From contig JBNGIO010006294.1 in assembly GCA_049999805.1 (NCBI GenBank), positions 139,108 to 203,107 of the forward strand: a stretch of DNA of 64,000 nucleotides, read 5' to 3'. Below are positions 47,501 through 59,381 of this stretch, piece by piece. Origin of the DNA: Folioceros fuciformis. Lineage: Eukaryota; Anthocerotophyta; Anthocerotopsida; Anthocerotales. The notes below the pieces were generated by a model. That model made no database searches, was not told where the DNA came from, and saw only the letters and a list, made by a program, of their open reading frames with translations. Numbering within the stretch: position 1 is the stretch's first letter; every line of letters begins with the position of its first letter. The position numbers and the translations under genes were made by a program.

Positions 47501-49297
47501 TGTTGCTCCTATGCAGTTGTGTACATTGGAGTTTGAATCTCGGCGAGCTTCGTACTACTGGCTTTTGGAGGCACTGGATCTGTATCTTCCCTATGTTTGG
47601 GAATACGCACGTTTAAACATCACACATACAGTGCTATCAAAAAGAAAGGTGGGGGTTTGTTGTCCGTTCCCAATATAATTAGACGGACATGATTTTGAAA
47701 CCGTTTACAGTTGGGAAATAATCATTTTGCCCTCTGTTTCCATGCTTAGCTCAACGCCTTAGTGATCCAAAAATGGGTCGATGGATGGGATGACCCTCGT
47801 CTCATGACTCTTGCGGGGTTGAGGAGACGAGGAGCTTCACCAGAGGCAATTAATGCGTTTTGCCATGGAGTTGGCATCACACGAAGGTGAGGAGTGGACA
47901 TTATTCACCCACAAACGTATAGATTGTATGGTGCTCTGTGTATCGCCAACATGGAAGAGAATTTTGCAGTGACAATGTAATTCGGATGGAGCTGCTAGAA
48001 CATTACATGCGAGATGAACTGAATGCGAATGCACCAAGGACTATGGTTGTACTTCGGCCTTTGAAGGTTGACTTCTTTATCTCATTCACACTTTGGTGTG
48101 CGATGCCCCATTGATTTTGTGTTCAATCCGTTGATATGCAGCTATGATACCTTCATCTGCCCATGCATGTAGGTTGTTGTCAGAAATCTTCCAGAAGATG
48201 ATGTTCAGGTAGTTGAGGCAAAAATTTGGCCCAACGCAGAAGATGGTGATCCCTTGGGCACGTACAAGGTATACCTCACACTGAGTTGTTTCTCTTTGGA
48301 CTACAGGGTGGAGGAACAATTGTAGATTGATGGTCCTCTTTTCTCGTGCTATGTACAGGTGCCATTTTCCAGGGTGTTGTATATTGAGTCATCAGACTTC
48401 AGATTACAGGATTCGAAAGATTACTATGGTCTTGCTCCAGGAAAGAGTGTACTACTAAGGTAGCTTCTCCTCTTGCAAGAGTTCACAGCTAGGCTTGTGC
48501 TTTTCTAGCACCCTGGCCAGATGTGCTCCCCGTAGGAGGCCAGACGGTCGACTAAAGTTGTACCTTGTCAACGATTGTGTTGTGCAGATACGCATATCCT
48601 ATTCGATGTGTGGACGTAGTGCATGCTGAAGGTAACAGCATAGCAGAGGTGCACGTGGAGTATGACAGCACGAAGAGCAGCAAGCCAAAGGTGAGGTTCT
48701 TGTCTGTCCGAGGAAAGTCGTTAGGGTCGTGGTGCTCTATGCGAGTGTCTTGGTTTTTCTATAGATTGACGGTGATTATGTTGGCGAGGGAGCTTGCAGG
48801 GAGTAATTCATTGGGTAGCCGAGCCATCTCCAGGTGTCGCGCCTCTGCGGGTGGAAGTTCGATTGATAGAAAAATTGTTTCAATCTGAGGTGGGTTACTA
48901 CTATCTATGAACTCTGTGGTGTCTACCTATGGCACCCCGACATGCATCGGATGTGACATCGATCGGTGTTTTCGATTCTCAGAACCCAGGTGAGTTGGGT
49001 GACGACTGGCTTGCTGACCTCAACCCCAATTCGAGGGAGATCATTCCAGACGCACTTGCAGTTCCTGCTCTCAGGACGGCTGCGGTTGGAAGCAAGTTCC
49101 AATTCGAAAGACTTGGTGAGACGGACCCGTTTCCCATCCTGATATGCTGTGTTGGTTCTCGAAAGGGCTCTGCTGACAGTATTTTGGTTCTATGCTCAGG
49201 CTACTTCTGTGTAGACCCTGATTCTAGTCAGGACAAGGTGGTCTTCAACAGGACCGTCACTCTTCGAGACTCGTACGCCAAAGTGACGAAAAAGTAG
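44586..49297 (+). CDS. QARS: Glutaminyl-tRNA synthetase, cytosolic (eukaryotic type)
   Basis: About 23 small exons, all with GT-AG borders. The start is [11 protein letters not shown]. The first seven exons form the eukaryotic N-terminal GlnRS domain (helical, [15 protein letters not shown] onward, with [12 protein letters not shown] and [16 protein letters not shown]). A Lys/Glu/Pro linker follows. The class Ia catalytic core begins with [19 protein letters not shown], containing the HIGH signature, then [12 protein letters not shown], and THTVLSKRK as the KMSKS equivalent. The two C-terminal anticodon-binding barrels include [20 protein letters not shown] and GYFCVDPDS. The enzyme charges glutamine onto tRNA in the cytosol. 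It has no targeting extension. Its stop lies about 290 bp from the convergent peroxidase gene. Confidence 0.95.
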
Positions 49298-49590
49298 ACT
49301 TTCATTCAGTTGACCAGCAGTGTGAGGTTCAGCAGGCCCACTAGAGGCATGGACCTCACAAGGAAGGTGCCCACCCTTTTGCAATTGTTATTAACCTCGG
49401 CATTTGGCTCCAGTTTTTTTTTCATCTGCCGCTGCTGCTGAGGTGAATTCCTGAAAATCTGTTCCAAGAGTCCCGGTCTGTGACGAGCTTCGTGAGTAGA
49501 CTTTTTCCCAAAGTCAATAAGCGGAGTTACAGCGTGGAGGTAACGGATAGTGGAGCTTGTCAGCAGGTATGGATCCAAGTGGACATTCTT

Positions 49591-50997
49591 TCAAAATGGG
49601 TTCACACTTCTGCAACTTGCTCGAACCTCACCGTTATCTCCAGTCTTGACTCCGATTTCCCCCATTTTAGCAATGGCCCTGCTGAACTGCTCGAAAAACT
49701 CCATTTGTTCGTTTGAATAATGGCCGACGTCGAATTGGGTGTCCTGATCTGTGAAGAGGGCTTGATCCGATGTGAGAAGGCCCTCTCCATTAACTAAATT
49801 ATTGAAGTAGCTATTATCGAAGACGGTGGTTGAGAAATCAAGGTCCACCAAGATGTCTGCATTGTTGCTCGGGGGACACAGACGCCTGAGCTGGTCGGCG
49901 AAGTCGGGGTCCAGAGTGGGGTCAGTGTCGAACTGCGAGCTGAAGTTGTAAATCCTGTTGCTGAAGGCTTGACAGTGCGCTCCTCCGACGGTATGGCCGC
50001 CTGAATGAAATCAGATTCACGCAGTTTGAAACGACATTAAACCAGCATCATGTGAACCTTACCTGTTCCTCGGAGACTTGTCTTTGAGAAAGATGTGCAC
50101 CTGACAAGACGACCATCTCCGTCTTGGAGAGGCCCTTTGCTTCGAAGATCGCAGTGAGCTCAGGGACTTGAGCAAACGGACCGGGAAGCTGTCCGCTTTT
50201 CGCCCCCGACGACAGGGAAATCTGACCGTCCCTCCTCCCGCATCTCACATTCCAGTGAGGGCCCCCGGCCTGTAGAATTTGTTTAATACATGCCGAGGTT
50301 GCATGCAGGTAGGCAGAAGGCGATGATCGTGGAAGTCAGTTTCGCGTGATGCAACATGGATATCGGAGAATGATTGGGAAACAAGTGGAAGATTGATGGA
50401 AACGGTTACAGTTACCAGGACAACAGCATCTCGGGTTGCCATGGCCAAGATGTCGGCACACGACACTACTCCCGGACACACAGCTTCCAGGCTTGCTTTA
50501 GCAGCGTCTATGACGTCGAAGCCATGCAAAGAGCGGTTAATGGGTGCATCCTTTTCAGCTTCATTGCCGTCTGTCGAGTCTATGAGAACGGAGGCATCAC
50601 AGCCCTGCACATTCAACAACGCGAGCAAATTAAGTGAGTGCGCAAGCTGGCTAGTGCTAGCTACAACAGGCTTGGAGGACCTGCAAATTTAACCGCCAAT
50701 CAACACAGTCACCTCCACAAAGCAGTCGTGAAAAAACAGACGCAACAGCCCTGCAGTGATAGTGGCATCACTCTGGTGTGCCTCTCTCACGGCTTCCCGC
50801 ACCAGGATCTCTGCCACGGGACAGCCATGCTTGTAAAAGGCCGTGTCCAGTCCCACCGACTGGCCAGACTCTGCGTCTGCCTCGGATCTCAGCCTGCCTT
50901 CCTCATCGTGGGCGTTCAACATCCTGGTATACAGCGGCAAGATGCAATTGCTCATCAGCAGCAGCAGCAGCGGCAGCAAAAGTGAGTACACTCCCAT
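49591..50997 (-). CDS. Class III heme peroxidase, secreted
   Basis: Four exons, 50997-50713, 50604-50416, 50269-50101 and 50000-49591, with intron positions matching the other peroxidase in this window. The signal peptide is [17 protein letters not shown]. The distal histidine is in [11 protein letters not shown], followed by GCDASVLID and [17 protein letters not shown]. The third exon has [14 protein letters not shown]. The proximal histidine is in [13 protein letters not shown], and the C-terminal part has [15 protein letters not shown] with the late conserved cysteine. A spacer of about 20 Glu/Asp/Arg-rich residues separates the signal peptide from the first conserved block. The frame is open upstream, but the hydrophobic leader fixes the likely start. 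Confidence 0.94.
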
Positions 50998-52055
50998 CCT
51001 GTCCGGCAGCTCACAGTACAGCCTACAATGCCACAGGATTCCCCCGTCCCCGCCCCTCCCCTCACAATGTGCTGAGCAGAGTAGAACAGCTCCAGCTTCA
51101 GCGCTTTGCTCATCATACTCATACCACAGTGACGTCCCTTTTATCCCCAACTTCCCACAACTATTCCTCACCGCTGGCAGACGAAGGACCGATGCATCTC
51201 AGGTGGCAAGTCAGCTGTAGAAGCGCGGAATCGGATTGACTTGCAAGACATCGGTCCCGGTAGGTACTTGCTTGCGGATACCGCTGCTCCAACAAACTCC
51301 GCTCACTACCCCTGCTCACAAGGCCTGCATGATTCTCTCACTCAAGGCACTGCAATTCCCCGACGCCTATGCCTGCCTGAACGCCACTTCCAAGCAATAC
51401 CCACAACTGCACTGCATTGCCACAATAATCACAAATCTTCAAATTCCAAGCATTCCCCATGTCAGCGGGCTTAATTCTTGGAGAGAGTGCGGAGCAAGCC
51501 GAAAACAAAAACTGTGTCGTGCAGGAAGGTCGATGACCCCAGGACCCCGTGATTCACAGTGCGACTGCGAGGAAAGTGCCAGCCGGGAAGGTGGAGCACA
51601 AGCACACGAATGAGGCGCTCGTGCCTTTTTTCGCAACCCACCAGCATACGTGTGTATAGTACACACACCTATGAAAGAAAGCATCCCATACCGCCAGATC
51701 CAAAACCGCAAAGCTGCCCTGTGTCATTTGTACTGGAATGTGATTTCTTTGGAGCACGACAGTGCAAGTCTGTTGGGACTCGACTCACGGCACAGCTGCT
51801 CGTCCTTCCGACCGCAAACGGGCTGTCTCCTCGTCTTCCTTTCCATCACAAGGAGCTCACAGTTTTCCAGAGAGTTGCGTTGCGTATCCAGTAGGGACAG
51901 ATTCTTCCCTGGATGAGACGGGACGCAGTGACTTGCTCTTTAGTGCGAGTGCATTAAGAGTTTATACTTATATGAACCAATCAGTTTGGAGTTCGTTGTA
52001 GTTTCTGCGCTTAAGGTTTGTTGCCTTCCCGGAGGTGGGCAAGGAACAAAAATTG
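50998..52055. other. Intergenic, no gene recognised
   Basis: The left part is the peroxidase upstream region and the right end is the 3' flank of the CYB5D1 gene. Only short overlapping frames occur, with no family motif. Confidence 0.5.
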
Positions 52056-52799
52056 TCAGGCGATGGTGAGATCGTCGTTGTAGTAGATCTGGATGCAAGG
52101 AATGTGGTAGAGTAAGCCCATCTCCAGGGAATTGTACTCGGGCCTCTCGTCAGGAATGCCGTTGTCTTCCAAGTTCTTATCGTAATCTATGGTGACGAAC
52201 CCCTCGTCCTTTCTGGTGCAATTGGCCTTCCATGTGTAGCTCTTGGCGTGGATGTTGAGATCTAGATACCGCTCCAGAATCTCTCGGATGGTCTCCTCGG
52301 AGGGCACTTCCAACAGGATTTCCTGCCCGATGAGCACGTTCTTGATGCGCACCAGCCGAGTCCTGGCAGACAGCCTCCCGATGATGTACTTGGGATCCCT
52401 CCACCAGTGCACGGGGAAGCTCTCGTCCCAGTCGCTGCGGGGATCCGGGGGCGCGATGTGGATGAACCTGCCCATGGGCGTCCACCACCACTCGATGCAC
52501 CGCACCGGATCGATGAACGTCACCAGGTCCCCTGTGGCTGCCTTGCGCTTCTTCCCGCCCACGGGGTCGATGTAGTCGATGAGATCGTCCGGATCGTTGT
52601 CGAACCAGTCGCTGATGTCCCCTCCCGCCTCCATCAGCAGCCACTCCGACAGGATGGACGGGTTGGCTGGGAGCAGCGGCGTCACGTCCAGAACCGTCCC
52701 GTTGATGATGAGCCACAGGTCGCCCGCGGTGCAGTGGGCGCTCACCTCTGCGCGGGTGTACCACCCGCTGCTCCGCTTCGAACTCGTCGCGCAAGCCAT
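52056..52799 (-). CDS. CYB5D1: Cytochrome b5 domain-containing protein 1 (CYB5D1) homologue, ciliary
   Basis: An intronless frame of about 247 residues. The order of blocks is that of animal and algal CYB5D1: YTRAEVSAHCTAGDLWLIING with LDVTPLL, then EAGGDISDWFD, IDYIDPVGGK, TPMGRFIHIAPPDP, IGRLSARTRLVRI, ILERYLDLNIHAKSYTWK, LEDNGIPDE and finally IYYNDDLT. In other organisms CYB5D1 localises to motile cilia, so here it would act in sperm flagella. The classical HPGG heme-ligand motif of cytochrome b5 is not present, and DISDWFD has Asp where a ligand histidine might be expected. An insertion of about 15 residues (KKRKAATGD region) follows DPVGG. The ATG of MACATSS is chosen; the frame is open to 52856. 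Confidence 0.88.
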   Translation of the reverse strand: MACATSSKRSSGWYTRAEVSAHCTAGDLWLIINGTVLDVTPLLPANPSILSEWLLMEAGGDISDWFDNDPDDLIDYIDPVGGKKRKAATGDLVTFIDPVRCIEWWWTPMGRFIHIAPPDPRSDWDESFPVHWWRDPKYIIGRLSARTRLVRIKNVLIGQEILLEVPSEETIREILERYLDLNIHAKSYTWKANCTRKDEGFVTIDYDKNLEDNGIPDERPEYNSLEMGLLYHIPCIQIYYNDDLTIA

Positions 52800-52954
52800 G
52801 TTCTTGTCGACACGGCACCCTGCTCGGAAGGAAACCTGGTGACCGCGGCCCCACAACAGGAGGCTGAAACCTTACATATTTGCCATCTTCTTCCCCACCC
52901 ACCAGCCTCTAAGGCGCAAGAAGTTGTGCGAGTGTTCCGCGTCCCCCACCCAGA
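52800..52954. promoter_or_regulatory. 155-bp divergent intergenic region between CYB5D1 and ALDH22
   Basis: The two start codons face away from each other with only 155 bp between them, so both promoters and 5' UTRs must share or overlap this stretch. No TATA box is obvious on either side. If the CYB5D1 start were the upstream ATG at 52856, the spacer would be only about 100 bp. Confidence 0.6.
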
Positions 52955-55900
52955 ATGGATCTCTGGTGGGTGCTGCCGCAGCTGCTGCTTGTGCTTCTCG
53001 GCCGTTGGCTGCTTCGTGCTATCCTGCCTCAGAAGGTTCCCGAAATTCAAGTCGACTCTTCCGATGGTTGGTGCCTTGCCTATTCCCAGGAACGTCTAGG
53101 TTTTGTGGGTTTTTGGTTCCGGACGATCGTGAAGGAATGCCGTTTGCTGAGCTGTCAGGGCGCGGATGCTGCCACAGTCAAGTCCAGGGACTTGAAGAGC
53201 ATCTTGTGTTGCAAATTCGGGGCTTGTGATGCTGGAAATGCACACACCGGTGTGTGTGAAAATGACGTGGAACCTTTGGCTTGTTTGTGTAGTGGTACTG
53301 AATTCAGGAGTGTCCGCCGAGGAGAAGGCTACGACTGTAAGTGTCTCTTGTGCCTCTGGTGGATGTGACCAAGCATTTCAACGCATGGGGCTGATTGACG
53401 GAGTGGGACAGGGCCAAGAAGAAAGGGTGGGCCCTCATACTGTACGGTGCTATGAGCCTGCAACACTGAAGTTTCTTGGATTCGTACCTGCCCAGAAGCC
53501 TGATGATGTGAGTGCTGATGAATTTATTTTTCTGGTACCAAAGCCTGGGTTGTCGTTCTGGCTTCGGCTGAAAATGGCATTGTTGCAGGTCAAGAGCCAC
53601 ATTTCTCAAGCCCGAGATGCTCAGAAGGTGTGGGCTAACAGCTCGTTTGAACAGCGGCGCCAGTTTCTACGGATCCTACTTAAGTACATCCTTGAGCACC
53701 AGGAGCTCATTTGCCAGTACGTCGACAATCTCCTTCCTCTGTCTGTGGTTCTTCCTTTCTTCAAATGGCAGTTTGTTCGTCATTCACAGCACCTGTGGTG
53801 GAGCTGTATGTTTGCCGATGACTTAGAATTGAGGACTTGAATGGTCTCGGCGTGCACGACTCCCAGATTTCGAAGAAGCCTTCTCACATTTTTCTGTACA
53901 GAGTATCAGCTAGGGATTCTGGGAAGACAATGGTGGATGCGGCACTGGGAGAGATTATCACTACTTGTGCGAAAATAGACTGGCTCATCAAGGAGGGTGA
54001 GCGATGGCTCAAGCCTGAATACAGGTGATATTGGATTACTCTGCCCAAGGTATTACGTCTTGGGATTTTGCTCACAAATTTACGGCCTGAAGGTGGTGCT
54101 TGTCCTTACATCAGAACATGCTTCACTGCTTCAGATCCTCTGGGATGCTGATGCGACATAAGTCAGCAAGAGTGGAGTTCCAACCTCTTGGGGTGATTGG
54201 AGCAATTGTTCCATGGAATTACCCTTTCCATAATATCTTCAATCCAATGTTAGCAGCCGTTTTTGCAGGAAACGGCATTGTCATCAAGGTGCAAACTCTT
54301 GTCTCTTTGAAAGTTTGTTGGGCATGTTATTGGCTTATCTTTCTACAGCAAGAGGGGCATCCCGACCTTGACATCGCTGCTCTTCAAATGATGTTGCAGC
54401 GTGACGAAGGGTGTACTTGTTTGCTCTCCAGGTTTCCGAGCATGCGAGTTGGTCTGGAGCTTTCTACTCGCGAATAATTCAGGCTGCACTTTCAGCCGCT
54501 GGTGCGTCTACAGAACTTGTACACGTAATAGCTGGGTGGGTATCCTCGTCTTTAATCGACAATTGTGTACCTATTATCTGCCCAAGCCCGTAGCTGGCAA
54601 GTGCTCTCTGCTACCTGGGGTCAACAATTCTGTGTGACGGCACAGGTACGGGGAGACTGGAGAAGCTTTGGTCTCATCGGTGGACAAAGTGATTTTTGTG
54701 GGCTCTACTGCAGTGGGGAAGAAGGTGGGCTTCTTATGCTTCATTTGATCATTCCATCAGGGTTGCCACCTGCTAGCAGTCTACTTGGCGTGTGTCTAGA
54801 GCTTCATGAACACAAGTTTTGATATCCGAGTTTTCTTTGTCCATTCCTTCTGCAGGTGATGGAAAATGCTGCCAAGTCACTTACTCCAGTTGTTCTTGAG
54901 CTGGGAGGCAAAGATGCATTCATTGTGTGCGAGGATGCTGATCTTTCACAGGTGAGTGGAGAGCAGTTTGAATTTGGTTCACAAGTCATTGTCCTTCCTC
55001 CAGCTCATAGAATATGCCTTGTTGAACAGGCGTTGCAGATTGCAACCAGGGCAACACTACAATCAAGTGGCCAAAATTGTGCAGGTGCTGAGCGCTTCTA
55101 CGTACACAGAGACATTTACTCAACGTTTGTGCAGGAGATAAGCAAGATTGTGAAGTCAATCCGGGTGGTAAGGGTTGATTTTCTGCTAGACTGTACAGGC
55201 AACATCAGTGGAGTAGTGTATGACTGGGGTTTGTTTCAGGGCCCACCCTTTGCGAAACAAGTGGACATGGGAGCGATTTGTATGCCAGGCCACGCAGACA
55301 GAATAGAGAGCTTAGTGCAAGAGGCCATTGAAAAGGGAGCGAAGATTGTTGCCAGTGGTCAGCTGATTAAGGGATCTTCAGGTGATGGTCCTGTGGGCCA
55401 GTTCTATGTCCCAACCGTACTAGTCAACGTGAACCACACAATGCGGGTCATGCAAGAAGAGGTGCTTTCTCTAAGCCCTTGCCCTCGAAGGTTCTACGCA
55501 TTCTCAGTAACGACTCTCAAAGTCTGATGACAATTTCCTTTGGTGGTCTGTCTACAGATCTTTGGGCCTATCATCTGCGTCATGCCCTTCGACTCTGACA
55601 ACGAAGTGATTGAGCTTGCAAACGACAGCAACTTTGGACTTGGATGCAGTGTCTTTTCAGCAGACAGAAAACGAGCCAATAGAATTGCTTCAAAAATCTC
55701 CTGTGGGATGGTTGCCATCAATGACTTCATGGCGACCTACATGTGCCAGGTAGATCCTGTCATCCCGCGCCTGTTGCACATGCAACGCGTTGACTCAATT
55801 CCCGTTCTCGCAGGCCCTTCCATTCGGAGGAGTGAAGGACAGTGGATTTGATAGACTCGCCGGGGTTGAAGGTCTCCGTGGATGTTGTCTAGCGAAAGCC

Positions 55901-56201
55901 ATCGCTGAAGATAGAATTCCTTACGTGAAAACCATGATTCCCAAACCCCTTCAGGTGCGTAATTCGTTCCCCACAGATGGGTCTCCTGTACAGGCTTCGA
56001 GAAATGAACACGGACTGAGCTCAGGATGTTGGTCTCCCCTCGCAGTACCCGGTGGCAGCCAACGCATTCGAGTTCCAGGAGGCTTTGATCAGGTTTTTGT
56101 ACGGCCTTACAATCCAGGCCAAGCTCAAGGGATTGTTGGAGGTCATTAGGACACTCGTCAGGCCGGGACCTTCCGCAGATGGACTAAAGAAAGTAGCGTA
56201 G
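52955..56201 (+). CDS. ALDH22A1: Aldehyde dehydrogenase family 22 (ALDH22A1-like), membrane-anchored
   Basis: About 14 exons. The N-terminus [20 protein letters not shown] is a signal anchor, as in plant ALDH22, which is associated with the secretory pathway. Family blocks follow: [81 protein letters not shown] with the general-base glutamate, and [10 protein letters not shown] with the catalytic cysteine. C-terminal blocks are [11 protein letters not shown] and [14 protein letters not shown]. The enzyme oxidises aldehydes with NAD(P), and in plants the family is linked to stress tolerance. The last exon ends KKVA. The GQEER exon is preceded by two short exons that I place less firmly. It shares its upstream region with CYB5D1. 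Confidence 0.94.
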
Positions 56202-56665
56202 CACAGCATTGGTGCCCATGGACTGGCGGATGCACAACTCTCAATTTTGTACCTCCACATCTAGGTTTACCAACCCTTGCATTTCTTTTTCTCTGTTGCA
56301 CGCACGGGTAGACAGGCAGACCAGACAGCTGGAGCCGTACCAGTATCCTACGGTTTCATGTTTCCTAGCTTTCCTGAGGCTCCATGTCTACGTCATCTAC
56401 CAGAAGCTGTTATCCGTCGTTGCTGGCGTAATGCAGAAAAAAGAAATCTTTCAGGACATTTCGGAAGGGACATTCCGCGAGTTTTTGAGGGGTCGATGAT
56501 CGTGCCGGTGGAATAGGCGTCCGCTCCACTGACGCCGTGGAAGACTCTGGCGTGACTGTCGGACCTTCGGAGTCGAAACCGTTAGATAGATTTGTGTATG
56601 ACGCACTCGTTATTCCGGGTGCTTATCTGAAGCTGGGCTGTAGTTCCAAGTCTCTTCGAGCAGTT

Positions 56666-59381
56666 ATGACGGGTTCGGAGCTAGCTGAGAGCAACACGTC
56701 GCTGTGGAGACTGGGCTCGCTTCTCTGGAAGCTGCTGCTGCTTCTGTTTGTGGTCTACACTGTGATCTGCATTCTTCTGGTTCCTGCAATACAGTTAGGA
56801 TTGCCTATACCTCAGCAAAATGATGGGTCGCGGAACGAAGTCCTTGCCAATTTCTACGGCTGCGAACAGGCCGAATCTGCTCCAGGTCCGTTGCTTTCTC
56901 ACTGAACCTGACAGAGAGTATTCTGTCCTGCATGGGTTCGATCCTTCATGGGTTCGACCCTGCATGGGTGTCGTATGTCATCTGATACTGTCATTGGAAT
57001 GCAGAGAGCTGTGCGGCGACAAATGGAAGTTTTTTCTTTGGGCTGGCTTCCTCTGCAGGTCAGGTGGAAGATAAGCTAAACGATTCATGGCTGGAGCTCG
57101 CCAAGGGGAGCTCCGGGAAGGTGTGTAAGATGGAATGCCTGCTTCCAATTGTTTTTGTTCGCATGGACTTGGCTCAACCTGCCATCAGGCAATGTAGGTC
57201 CGAGCATGGAAGGGCATGGCATTTGCAGAGGAGCGTCTACGGTTTTGGAGCGAGCCTGATGTGGATCTACGGCTGGCTGGAGAGTCTGGAGCAAAAGTTT
57301 TCCGGCTCAGCGTCGACTGGGGCCGCATTGTGACTGCTGAGCCCGTCGATGGCAAGGACAACGTAGGTTTGCCTTCCTGTCTCCTCCATCTGCAGTTGTC
57401 CGACATGTGTTAGAAATTGTTGTCCAATTGTGGTACTGGTTGTGGTAGGTGGATTGGGAAGCAGTGGAGCATTACAGGCACATCTTTAGGCGGGTTCATG
57501 CACACGGTATGCGGGTCATGTTAACTCTCTTTCATTTCGCTCTTCCCAAGTGGGTCATCTCCTTCGGTGGCTGGACTGACCCTCGAGCAGCCACCTTCTT
57601 CGCATCATTTACCAAGTCAGGTTTCGGAACCACAAGTAAAAGTCTGATCAATCTCACTTCATGTTCTCGAAGCTTTTAGCACTTGTTGCGAGGCTGATCT
57701 TGCTTTGCCAGTGCGGCTTTCACGACTCCACTTGTGTTCAGGCTGGCAAAAACGCATTTCGGAGAGTATGTGGACTACTGGGTTACGTTCAATGAGCCCA
57801 ATGTATTCGTGATCCTCACTCACTGCACTGGATCGTTTCCACCTGGCGCCCAACGTTCTCTGATCTCACCTGCACTTTGCGTGGCTCCGTTTGGAGCCTA
57901 TGGCAAGGCAATGTCCACAATCAATAAGGCACACAGAGAGGCGTATGGGATCTTGCATGAAGGGTAAGGATGCTAATGCCCGATAAGCTGTATGTGGCCT
58001 AGCACCTGACTTACCTTCTCGGAAGCTGGTTCGATAGGACTGCTCTAGCTGGAACTCTTGACAGCAGGTGTTGCTCTACTTTGCAGAAACACATCAGCTC
58101 CCGTGGGAGTGGCACATTTCGCAGCAGTGGTCAGGCCCTACGGAATTCTGGAAACGCCTGCAGCCATTGTATTGAGATACGCTCTTGGCTACCCCTGGAT
58201 TGATCAGATTCAGGATAGCCTGGACTTCTGTGGCATCAACTACTACGGACGGGTTAGTTTCCTGTTTCCCTGCGCTTCTCTGTGGAGCACGAGGCGGAGT
58301 GCTTGCGTCTGGCAGGGATGAACATTGGGGTGATGTTGGTTGGCTGTTAAGTCTTGGTGCCCTTGTCCACTGTCTCTTGAAACAGGAAGTTTTATCACTG
58401 GCTGGGCTGATGATTGACGAGGATGAGGAGTACAGTGAGGCTGGGCGCGGCGTTTATCCAGGTGGCCTTTTTGAGGTTCTCACCTCATTCCATCAGCGTT
58501 ACAGACAACGTCGTCCCGGTCTTAGGTTTGTTGTCACAGAGAATGGGATAGGGGACTCTCGGGACCTCCTCCGCAGACCCTTCATCATCGAGCACCTTCT
58601 GGCAGTTTCTGCCGCCAGAGAGCAGGTTGCTTGATTTTCTGGTGACATGTGCAGCTGGGTACATCCCATGATTTTGTTCCTCAACTGTCACATGCTGGCT
58701 GCAGGGGGTTCCAGTGGACGGCTATATCCACTGGACAATTTCTGACAACTGGGAATGGATTGATGGGTATTGCCCCAAGTTTGGTCTGGTTTCTGTAAAC
58801 CGCGCTGACAACTTGAGCAGGAGTCCAAGACCCTCGTATTATTTATACCAGCAAGTATGCTCTTCCACTCCCTCCTCCATTTGCACGGGCGCTCGGTCGA
58901 AGTGACCCCGAGAAGCGACGTCCAACAGTTGCTCACAAATCCAGTCTAATCTTGATTCCTGTATTGGGTGAAGTTGTCAAGGACGGGAGTCATCACTCAG
59001 CAACAACGACGAGACGAATGGGAGACGCTACAAAACGCCAGACGACGGGGTGGACTCCGGCCATTCTGCCGATTCTACGACTCGTTGAATATCGCAGGAG
59101 TTGGTAAGCTTTCCTTACTGCGTCGTTTGCAAAGCTTTGTGTGCCGCAGGGCTGTGCTAACAGTTAATTTGAATTTCAACGTTGGTTTTGCAGAGAGCCG
59201 AGACTCTCCGATCTTGCGCCCATTCGTTGAGAAGGACTGGCGTTTAGGCCTGGACTCGTCGCCAAGTTACCTTGAATATTGCTGGAGGTCGGTTAGACTG
59301 GTGTCATCCCTTGTCGCAAGATGTGTGACAAGGATCATTGCTGCTAATTCGAAGGTGTCATCAGAACACACTGATCTTTAA
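56666..59381 (+). CDS. SFR2: SFR2 galactolipid:galactolipid galactosyltransferase (GH1 fold)
   Basis: About ten exons encode a divergent glycosidase-1 protein. The N-terminal span LLWKLLLLLFVVYTVICILLV fits the chloroplast outer-envelope anchor of SFR2. The barrel starts at FFFGLASSAGQVEDKLNDSW. SFR2-specific regions include RLRFWSEPDVDLRLA, NYEAVEHY-like WEAVEHYRHI, and EEYSEAGRGVYPGGL. The catalytic glutamates are in VTFNEPNVF and VVTENGIGD. The C-terminus (LRPFVEKDWRLG) matches SFR2 and not ordinary beta-glucosidases. SFR2 transfers galactose between galactolipids during freezing and salt stress, making oligogalactolipids and diacylglycerol. The linker after SSGK is shorter than in angiosperms. 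The frame is open upstream to 56537, so the start could be earlier. Confidence 0.93.

Noticed and set aside
52177-52902. Long alternative minus-strand frame over CYB5D1
   Set aside because: It is an Arg/Gly-rich shadow of the GC-rich true frame and has no motifs; the other frame matches CYB5D1 throughout.
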